Origin: an uncultured Leucobacter sp. | Lineage (GTDB): Bacteria; Actinomycetota; Actinomycetes; Actinomycetales; Microbacteriaceae | DNA length: 21,285 nt | NCBI GenBank assembly: GCA_937967375.1 | Contig: CALCJF010000062.1 | Location: forward strand, 1-21,285 | Reading direction: 5' to 3' | Part shown: positions 1-5,535 of the stretch, one piece after another | Layout of the letters: every line of letters begins with the position of its first letter | Position numbering within the stretch: the first letter of the stretch is position 1 | Position numbers and translations under genes: made by a program | The notes under the pieces: model-generated | Told to the model about the DNA's origin: nothing | Databases searched by the model: none | Seen by the model: only the letters and a program-made list of their open reading frames with translations

Positions 1-497
1 GTGGGCCTAAACGCGTCGTAGATGCGCAGGCCGTAACCTCGGGGCTCGAAATCTCGCTGCACTGCGGCGAGCGCTTCGGCAGCCTCGGTGCGCAGAATCG
101 CCGCGCCTGTCGACTCGTAGCCGTCGACGATCTGCCCGGTGAAGTTGTCGGTCGTGGCATAGCGCAGCTCGACCTCGATGCCGGGCGCGAAGTCGCGCAC
201 ATACGAGAAGCCATCTGGCAGTGCAGGGCGATCCGCTGAATCGCTCTCGGCAAGCTGCTCGCTGCTCTGCCCCGTGCCTGACGCCGCCCCTGCATCTGTT
301 TCGGTTGCCGCCACCGACGAGCCGGCCTGTGGCTGCATCGCAGTTGCCACCGCCGCGCCCGCAAGCACGACCCCCGCAATGACCGCGACGGCGGCGCACC
401 ACACCCTCGCGGTGTGACCCCGCGAGCCAGGCACAAACCCCAGACCGACGACCAGGGCCAGCACGAGCGCGGCGAGCGCCGCAAGCATGGTGAGCAT
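1..497 (-). CDS. D-alanyl-D-alanine dipeptidase, VanX/DdpX type (peptidase M15D), 3' part missing
   Basis: The reading frame starts at the ATG at 497-495 and stays open to the window edge, giving about 165 residues. The N-terminal half holds two hydrophobic stretches (about residues 2-22 and 32-54) and a polar Ala/Ser/Gln/Glu linker. The family signature follows: an ELRYATTDNF block, a GYE block and, just before the edge, the YDAFRP motif of VanX-type dipeptidases. These enzymes cleave D-Ala-D-Ala in cell-wall recycling or glycopeptide resistance. The zinc ligands and catalytic Glu lie beyond the edge, so activity cannot be judged. The start ATG shares one base with the stop of the upstream membrane-protein gene, which suggests translational coupling. 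A second in-frame ATG lies at codon 4. The two membrane segments before the domain are unusual, because classic VanX is cytoplasmic; here the domain may be tethered outside. Family call confident, role less so. Confidence 0.8.
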   Translation of the reverse strand, partial: MLTMLAALAALVLALVVGLGFVPGSRGHTARVWCAAVAVIAGVVLAGAAVATAMQPQAGSSVAATETDAGAASGTGQSSEQLAESDSADRPALPDGFSYVRDFAPGIEVELRYATTDNFTGQIVDGYESTGAAILRTEAAEALAAVQRDFEPRGYGLRIYDAFRP

Positions 498-994
498 CAC
501 AAGTCTTCGCCCGCTTTCGGGCGGCGATAGGCGTCACGCATGTGATCGCTCGTCAGAAAGTCGCCGATACCGATCATGATGAGGCTGAAAACGATCTGCT
601 CGGTGATCATCCATGCCGGGTAGAGGCCCGGTATCGCGGCGATCACGAGCGTGATCACCGGAAAGATCTGCGCGAAAAGCCGCAGCCGCGAATAGGCCCA
701 CACCCAGCCGCGCGCGGCTCGCCATGCGAAGTAGAACAGGGTGGCGGTCATGCCGAGCACGACGAGCCCTCGCATCCAGACCGCGAAGGGCTGCGGTTCG
801 CCCCTCAGCGTGAGCACGAGGGCGATGACGACCGCGGCCACGCCGATCAGCAGCTCAACGACTAGCAGCCACATGATCCACGTGAATGCGCGGCGCGTCT
901 TGGGGTGCGCGCGGGCTTCGTCAGAGATCGAGACGCCAGCCTGGCGACCCCCGGCAATGCGATCCAGCTTTAAGAGCAGATTTTCGAGTGACAC
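497..994 (-). CDS. Hypothetical four-helix membrane protein
   Basis: I do not recognise a named family. From the GTG at 994 the protein is 165 residues: a charged N-terminus (about 1-35), then four hydrophobic segments in two pairs separated by an Arg-rich stretch (RAARGWVWAYSRLR), and a polar C-terminus. It is therefore likely an integral membrane protein. The start is chosen because a GGGGAG sequence lies about 15 nt upstream and the translation before it is non-hydrophobic and compositionally poor. The spacing is long, so the start is uncertain. Its stop overlaps the start of the dipeptidase gene by one base, so the two are probably co-transcribed and the protein may act near the cell wall. 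No function is claimed. Confidence 0.7.
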   Translation of the reverse strand: MSLENLLLKLDRIAGGRQAGVSISDEARAHPKTRRAFTWIMWLLVVELLIGVAAVVIALVLTLRGEPQPFAVWMRGLVVLGMTATLFYFAWRAARGWVWAYSRLRLFAQIFPVITLVIAAIPGLYPAWMITEQIVFSLIMIGIGDFLTSDHMRDAYRRPKAGEDL

Positions 995-1113
995 AGGCTG
1001 ATCATAACGCTCCCCCAGCGGCCTCTTGCCGCTCGGTTGGGGTGATCCTCGCCCACAGACAGAATCGGCCGCCCGCTGCATGCGGCCCACCTCACCGCAA
1101 AACTCGGAGATTA

Positions 1114-1168
1114 ACGGAGATCACGGACGAAGAACTCGATTCCATCCTTGCTTTCCGTTGATCTCCGT
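1114..1168. repeat. Imperfect inverted repeat in divergent intergenic region
   Basis: ACGGAGATCA at 1114-1123 pairs perfectly with TGATCTCCGT at 1159-1168. The pairing continues inwards (CGGA 1124-1127 with TCCG 1154-1157) with one bulged T at 1158, leaving a loop of about 26 nt. It lies between the divergent genes at 994 and 1255. It could be a transcript hairpin or a spaced pair of regulator half-sites. Confidence 0.4.
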
Positions 1169-1191
1169 GCTCTCGTGCGACCACCCCTCCA

Positions 1192-1216
1192 TGGTTATTG
1201 GAAATTCCAATAACCA
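1192..1216. promoter_or_regulatory. Perfect 25-bp palindrome, probable operator
   Basis: The arms TGGTTATTGGAA (1192-1203) and TTCCAATAACCA (1205-1216) are exact reverse complements around a single central A at 1204. The element is much more AT-rich than its surroundings and lies 38 bp before the ATG at 1255. Its centre is about 51 bp upstream of the predicted leaderless start. It is typical of a dimeric regulator binding site. No regulator gene is adjacent, so the cognate protein is unknown. Confidence 0.65.
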
Positions 1217-1242
1217 GACATGGTCAGATGCGGGCAGGTGCG

Positions 1243-1248
1243 TACGAT
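1243..1248 (+). promoter_or_regulatory. Candidate -10 box (TACGAT) for a leaderless transcript
   Basis: TACGAT fits the actinobacterial TAnnnT -10 consensus and ends exactly 6 nt before the ATG at 1255, so the transcript would begin at or next to the start codon. No good -35 hexamer is visible 17-18 nt upstream (ATGGTC). That would fit dependence on an activator at the 1192-1216 palindrome. Confidence 0.4.
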
Positions 1249-1254
1249 CGAAGC

Positions 1255-2226
1255 ATGGGCGAGAGCGGCACGGTGGGCAACACGGAGAAGAGACCCGTCG
1301 CCGCAAGACGCATCGCAGGCATGCATCCGCGCACCGCCGCCCGCGCCTACTTCGCGACGCAGGCGCTTGCCGGCGCCGCCTGGTGGGTCTCTGTGTTCAC
1401 GGTCGAGGGCGTTCGTCGCGCAACCCTCGGCCAGCTTGACCCGGTGCTCGTCGCGGCGTTCGACCTGCCGCTCTTCGTGCTCGCCTCTGCGCTCGCCGCC
1501 TTCGGCCTGCGCTGGGCCGCCTGCATCGCGGCCCCCTGGACAGCGCTGGTCGCGGCGCTCATGACGGCATACGCCACCGTCACCCAGCTCGCCGGCTGGG
1601 GCGCCCTGCTCATGATCGCGGCCGCGGCCTGCAGCACGCTTGCGGCGATTCTGCTGGTGCGCGGCGAGGTGCCGGCCCGCTTCGTGCTCATCGGCCCGTT
1701 CGCCTTTCGCGAGGCACGCCCTGCCAGCACCGGCTCGCACCTGGGTCGCACCATCGCGCAAATGCTCGTCTTCTGGGGCTTCTTTCTCGTGGTGCTGCCC
1801 CTACTGATTTCTTGGGGCGAGGATCGCTGGCACCTGCGCCTCGACCTGTCGACATGGGTGCAGGTCTGCGGGCTCGCTCTGCTGGTGGCTGCAAGCGCAC
1901 TCGGCGTCTGGTCTGCGACTTCGATGGCGACCCGCGGCGACGGCACTCCCCTGCCTTCGGCGACCGCCTCACGGCTCGTCATCGCGGGGCCCTATCGTCT
2001 CGTGCGCAATCCAATGGCTGTCGCCGGCATCGCGCAGGCGGTGGGCGTCGGCCTGATGCTCGGCTCGTGGCTCGTCGTGCTCTACGCGCTGACCGGCTCA
2101 CTGCTCTGGAACTGGGTCGTGCGACCCCTCGAAGAGGCCGACCTCGAGGCGCGGTTCGGTGCGGATTTCGTCGCGTACCAGCGGCGGGTGGCGTGCTGGG
2201 TGCCGCGGGTGCCAGAGAGGGGCTGA
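1255..2226 (+). CDS. Isoprenylcysteine carboxyl methyltransferase/phospholipid methyltransferase-like membrane protein
   Basis: The protein is 323 residues from the ATG at 1255. It has about seven or eight hydrophobic segments. The C-terminus carries the ICMT/PEMT fold signature: GDGTPLP (about 228-234), IAGPYRLVRNPM (about 243-254) and the EEADLEARFGADFVAYQRRV stretch (about 293-312) that ends in VPR. Members use S-adenosylmethionine bound at the membrane face to methylate lipids or prenylated cysteines. The bacterial substrate is usually unknown, and it cannot be read here. The N-terminal ~150 residues are an extra membrane region beyond the minimal family domain. Alternative in-frame starts are TTG 1198 (inside the palindrome), ATG 1228 and ATG 1321. 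None has a convincing ribosome binding site, and I prefer 1255 because of the TACGAT box 6 nt before it. Confidence 0.75.
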   Translation: MGESGTVGNTEKRPVAARRIAGMHPRTAARAYFATQALAGAAWWVSVFTVEGVRRATLGQLDPVLVAAFDLPLFVLASALAAFGLRWAACIAAPWTALVAALMTAYATVTQLAGWGALLMIAAAACSTLAAILLVRGEVPARFVLIGPFAFREARPASTGSHLGRTIAQMLVFWGFFLVVLPLLISWGEDRWHLRLDLSTWVQVCGLALLVAASALGVWSATSMATRGDGTPLPSATASRLVIAGPYRLVRNPMAVAGIAQAVGVGLMLGSWLVVLYALTGSLLWNWVVRPLEEADLEARFGADFVAYQRRVACWVPRVPERG

Positions 2227-2247
2227 TCCTCTGACTCAAATACAAAG

Positions 2248-2296
2248 CGTGAGGAGTGGGCTCTGAAGCGTGACGTCTCAGAGCCCATTCCTCACG
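2248..2296. terminator. Bidirectional terminator hairpin between convergent genes
   Basis: A 19-bp stem is formed by 2248-2266 and 2278-2296 with a single G/T position (wobble in RNA) and an 11-nt loop at 2267-2277. It sits between the stop of the methyltransferase (plus) and the stop of the surface-protein gene (minus). Read on the minus strand it is followed by a T-rich run (CTTTGTATTT), so it fits an intrinsic terminator for the surface-protein transcript best. On the plus strand no T run follows. Confidence 0.8.
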
Positions 2297-2333
2297 AAAC
2301 CAGGGGTGGAACCGCGGTCAACTCGGCAAGGGG

Positions 2334-5162
2334 TTACTGCTCGATATGATCGACCCGCCGCTTTCGAGTGAGCAGCAATGCGGTACCGGCAGTCAGGAGC
2401 AGCACGGCCGCACCCGCGCCAATCCACGGAAGCGAGCCACCAGTGCTCGACAGGTGACCCTCGTTGGAATCGGTCGGCCTCTGCGGTGCCGCCTTCTCCA
2501 CGGTCACCGTCTGCGCAGCATCGTTGATGTCTTCGTGCGTGGCGACGGGCTCACCCGTCGTGTCAGTGCCCTCGAAGAGCTGCTCGTAGGCGACGAGCAC
2601 CTCACCGGCGAAACCAGTCGGCACGACGAACGCCACTTCAACAGAACCATTCGCCTGAGTCGGCGTGAACGTCTTGCTACCGGTGATCCCGGTGCCCGAA
2701 CCATCAGCCTTGTTCATCAGTTCGCCTGTCACCGTGTACTCCGTACCCGGGGTGAGGTTCTGGTAGGCGACAGTGTCGATCACCGTGCCACCATTCCACG
2801 GCAACACGCGGTCACCATCGGCCGAGTCGACCAACGACGTGCCAATCACAGGATCCGCAGCAACCGGCGCCTCCTCGACCGTCACGGTCTGCGCCGCGTC
2901 GTCGATGTCCTCATGCGAGGCAACCATGACAGGGACGGAGAGATCAAACCTCCAGAGTTGCTCGAAGGCGACGAGAGTTTCGCCCGAGTACCCCTCGGGT
3001 ACCGTGAACGTGACCTCGATCGAGCCGTTCGCCGTTGTCGGGGTGAAAGGCATCTCAGCGGTAACGCCTGTGCCGGTACCGTCGGCCTTGTTCATGAGCT
3101 CGCCCATGATGTAGTACTCGACGCCAGGAATCAGGTTCTGATAGGCAACAGTGTCGATCACCGTGCCACCATTCCACGGCAACACGCGGTCACCATCGGC
3201 CGAGTCGACCAACGACGTGCCAATCACAGGATCCGCAGCAACCGGCGCCTCCTCGACCGTCACGGTCTGCGCCGCGTCGTCGATGTCCTCGTGAACAGCG
3301 GCAGTGAACCAAACCGTGTTGGGTGAGCCTGGAACCTCTGGCCATTCTACTTTCTCAAAGGCGACAAGCGACTTGCCCGCATAGCCTGCGGGCACGTCAA
3401 AGGTGACATCGACGGTTCCGTCGCCGGCTGTAGGAGTAAATGAGACGACCGCAGTGATGCCGGCGCTCAGCCCTGTCTCCTTGTCCATGAGTTCGCCGGT
3501 CACACGGTATGTCGTGCCAGGCATGAGATCCCGGTACGCGATCGTGTCGACGACGGTGCCACCGTTCCAAGGCAGAACGCGATCATTGTCCGCGGAATCC
3601 ACGAGCGAAGTACCGATCGAAGGCGTGGTCCACGGTCCCAGCTCGACGGTCTGATCTGCGTCGTTGAAGTCCTCATGCACCGCGATGGGGGTGCCCACTG
3701 CGTCGGCGCCCACGTAGAGGCGCTCGAACGCGACCAGCGCAGTACCCGCATAGGTCATGGGAGGAATATTGAACTCGACGTCTACGGATCCGTTCGGACT
3801 CGTCGGGGTAAACGTCGTGCTACCGGTGATCCCCGTGGGATCCTGGCCGCCGTACTTGAACATCAACTCGCCCGTGACCGTGTACTCAGTACCGGGCGTG
3901 AGGTTCTCATACGTCACGGTGTCGATGGCCGCACCGCCCCACCACTTGATGATTCGGTCGCCATCGAGTGCGTCCACCAGCGAAGTGCCGATCGACGGCT
4001 CCGCTGCGGGTGCGTCGCCGAAGGTCACGGTCGTTCTAGCGTCGAGCGTGGTCTGGCGCTCTGCCTCGACGGCCGAGAAGATCTGGCAGAGGGTGTCGCC
4101 CTCGTAGCGCTTGCTCTGGAAGAAGCCGATGTTCTCGATCACGGGCGGCGTGCCAGAGACCGAGACCGAGACGTCGCCCGCGTCCGCGCGCGTCACGCAC
4201 AGCGTGATGTCAGCGGGAAGCTCAGCATCCTCGTCGACCACGAGCACACCTCCGGTCAGGGTCGCAGGGCCGCCGCACACTGTCGCTGTGCCGCCGGTGA
4301 CGGTCATGTCGAGCGGGATTCCGCCCAGCGTCGTCGACACAACGACCTCACCCTCGGCACCCGGGGCGACGGTCGTCGAGGGGCCTGTTGCTGAGAGCAT
4401 CGCCGCGGGATCCGAACCGATCAACTCCAGGATGCGAGCCTGCGTCTCGGCGCTCATGTTGTTCTCGCAGAACACCAAACCCGAGTAGCGCCCAGGGTTG
4501 TCAATGCAGTGCACCAGGTTCTGGCGCAGCGAGCGAGACTGCGGAGTGTCATCGTTCGCCACGGTATCGGAGGCCAAAGTTCCACCTGACCCGTTTGGTC
4601 CCGCGATTACGGGAATATCATTCTGGATGATGTACGACTGCAACTTCTGCTCGTCCGCTGTCAGACGATTGTCGGGGTCGAGGTATTGGAGCCCTGGGAG
4701 CACGGTGCCCTGGCGCTCCAGCTCGCCGTTCGCGTTCGTCCAGCCACAGGTCGACGCGCGGTCGTAAGTGCAGTACATCCACGACGAGACTGGGCCGCCG
4801 ACCTCTTCGACATACCGGGTCGCGCACAGCGGGTTCGCCGAGTACTGCGAGCCGCTCGACGTCCAACCGCTCCGACCGCTGTTGTTGTAAAGGATTACGG
4901 GCTTACCGTCGTTGTAGTCCGTCAGACGCTGGCCGAACACGCTCAGCAGATTCGTGACGGGGCCGCCGTCCGCGTCCACCGCTGGGTTGCCAATCGTGTT
5001 CTCGCAGAGCGGGGCGTCGAACGGGGCGGCGACAGGCGTACCCGGCACCTCCGCATGTGCCGCGGTTCCCGCCGCCGCAGGCGCAACAACAGCGCCAGTG
5101 ACGAGTAACGCCGCACCGAGCAGTCTCGCAAACCTCGCCAACCGAGACCTCGTCTTGGTCAT
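2334..5162 (-). CDS. VaFE-repeat surface-anchored adhesin with candidate thioester domain and LSSTG sorting signal
   Basis: The protein is 942 residues from the ATG at 5162. In order: a signal peptide with basic n-region, hydrophobic core 13-31 and AHA cleavage near residue 37; a Cys-rich N-terminal domain (about 50-250); a linker domain (about 255-385); four repeats at about 389-505, 515-635, 646-762 and 772-888; and a sorting signal LSSTG (904-908) with hydrophobic helix and RKRR tail. Each repeat begins IGTSLVD, contains VTGELM or a close variant and VAFE/VAYE, and ends HED..DA.QTV. This is the T-Q ester-bond domain, in which a Thr-Gln bond locks the fold. Cys131 and Gln175 (in LTADEQKLQSYII) resemble the Cys/Gln pair of TQXA thioester adhesin heads; this is inference. 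LSSTG differs from LPxTG and is close to the LAxTG of class E sortases. No sortase is nearby. The frame stays open upstream to 5357; TTG 5171 has better AAAGG spacing than ATG 5162, so the exact start is uncertain. Confidence 0.88.
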   Translation of the reverse strand: MTKTRSRLARFARLLGAALLVTGAVVAPAAAGTAAHAEVPGTPVAAPFDAPLCENTIGNPAVDADGGPVTNLLSVFGQRLTDYNDGKPVILYNNSGRSGWTSSGSQYSANPLCATRYVEEVGGPVSSWMYCTYDRASTCGWTNANGELERQGTVLPGLQYLDPDNRLTADEQKLQSYIIQNDIPVIAGPNGSGGTLASDTVANDDTPQSRSLRQNLVHCIDNPGRYSGLVFCENNMSAETQARILELIGSDPAAMLSATGPSTTVAPGAEGEVVVSTTLGGIPLDMTVTGGTATVCGGPATLTGGVLVVDEDAELPADITLCVTRADAGDVSVSVSGTPPVIENIGFFQSKRYEGDTLCQIFSAVEAERQTTLDARTTVTFGDAPAAEPSIGTSLVDALDGDRIIKWWGGAAIDTVTYENLTPGTEYTVTGELMFKYGGQDPTGITGSTTFTPTSPNGSVDVEFNIPPMTYAGTALVAFERLYVGADAVGTPIAVHEDFNDADQTVELGPWTTPSIGTSLVDSADNDRVLPWNGGTVVDTIAYRDLMPGTTYRVTGELMDKETGLSAGITAVVSFTPTAGDGTVDVTFDVPAGYAGKSLVAFEKVEWPEVPGSPNTVWFTAAVHEDIDDAAQTVTVEEAPVAADPVIGTSLVDSADGDRVLPWNGGTVIDTVAYQNLIPGVEYYIMGELMNKADGTGTGVTAEMPFTPTTANGSIEVTFTVPEGYSGETLVAFEQLWRFDLSVPVMVASHEDIDDAAQTVTVEEAPVAADPVIGTSLVDSADGDRVLPWNGGTVIDTVAYQNLTPGTEYTVTGELMNKADGSGTGITGSKTFTPTQANGSVEVAFVVPTGFAGEVLVAYEQLFEGTDTTGEPVATHEDINDAAQTVTVEKAAPQRPTDSNEGHLSSTGGSLPWIGAGAAVLLLTAGTALLLTRKRRVDHIEQ
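2770..2912. repeat. 143-bp perfect direct repeat, copy 1 (VaFE repeat 3/4 junction)
   Basis: These 143 bases recur without a mismatch at 3148-3290, a shift of 378 bp, exactly 126 codons. They encode the end of one VaFE repeat, the EEAPVAADP linker and the start of the next. Flanking codons for the same fold have diverged, so the identity reflects recent duplication or gene conversion rather than protein constraint. Confidence 0.95.
3148..3290. repeat. 143-bp perfect direct repeat, copy 2 (VaFE repeat 2/3 junction)
   Basis: Second copy of the 143-bp element at 2770-2912. Recombination between the two would remove or add exactly one 126-residue VaFE unit in frame and so change the length of the surface stalk. 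Confidence 0.95.
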
Positions 5163-5218
5163 GGTGCCCAAGCCACACATCCTTTCGGGGATACATCTTC
5201 GTTCGCCCTCACACGTCA

Positions 5219-5259
5219 GAACCGCGGTCCCTCGATACCCCTGCAAATATCCGCGGTTC
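5219..5259 (-). promoter_or_regulatory. Leader hairpin upstream of the surface-protein gene
   Basis: GAACCGCGG (5219-5227) and CCGCGGTTC (5251-5259) are perfect 9-base complements separated by 23 nt. GATA (5234-5237) and TATC (5248-5251) within it are also complementary, but would compete with the outer arm at 5251. The element lies 57-97 nt before the ATG at 5162 and is in a position to be transcribed as part of the leader RNA, or to be bound as DNA by a dimeric regulator. No known riboswitch class is recognised. Confidence 0.5.
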
Positions 5260-5523
5260 GGAAGAGCAAGAAAATAGGCAGACTTACGAGTAAGAGTGAA
5301 CGATTTCGCCAAAAGGTGTCGCGGAGACAAGAACTTTTCTGCGGGGTTCGTCTTCACTAGCTAGGCAATCTGGGTCCCGTCTCAGGCTCTGCCCGCAATC
5401 AATCCCGACCATTCCCAACCGCACCGGCGACCCGGCCGCCCGGCCACGCCCAGTTGCTCTCAACCCCGACCCAAGCACCTCATCGCCCCAACCGCCAGCA
5501 CCCGGGCGCCATAGCAGGCGGAG

Positions 5524-5529
5524 TAGATT
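5524..5529 (+). promoter_or_regulatory. Candidate -10 box (TAGATT) for leaderless ilvD transcript
   Basis: TAGATT ends 6 nt before the ATG at 5536. A GGAG at 5520-5523 could alternatively serve as a ribosome binding site for the GTG at 5533, so leaderless and leadered readings are both possible. No clear -35 element is visible. Confidence 0.4.
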
Positions 5530-5535
5530 AGTGTG

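Larger units (their letters stand above)
5163..5535. other. Divergent intergenic region between surface-protein gene and ilvD
   Basis: No convincing gene is present in this ~370-bp gap. The left part (5163-5300) is the likely leader and promoter region of the surface-protein gene and contains the hairpin at 5219-5259. It also has a small palindrome CTTAC-GA-GTAAG at 5283-5294. The right part (5401-5520) is strongly C-skewed on the plus strand, with about 60 C against 26 G in 120 bases. The last bases carry the TAGATT box before ilvD. Confidence 0.7.

Noticed and set aside
7..537. Minus-strand ORF of 176 codons at the left edge
   Set aside because: Arg/Gly-rich, low-complexity translation. 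Another minus-strand frame over the same DNA gives a clear VanX-type dipeptidase running off the edge.
2346..3326. 326-codon plus-strand ORF opposite the VaFE repeats
   Set aside because: Its apparent repeats simply mirror the repeated DNA of the surface-protein gene.
2334..3700. CRISPR-like or mobile repeat array
   Set aside because: The repeats are in-frame protein repeats inside one gene; no spacers, cas genes, transposase or terminal inverted repeats were seen.
5163..5300. c-di-AMP or c-di-GMP riboswitch before the surface-protein gene
   Set aside because: Only a simple hairpin is visible. The conserved core sequences of these classes were not found.
5163..5357. 65-codon N-terminal extension of the surface protein
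   Set aside because: The frame is open, but a normal signal peptide begins at 5162 and the extension contains the leader hairpin and no secretion signal.
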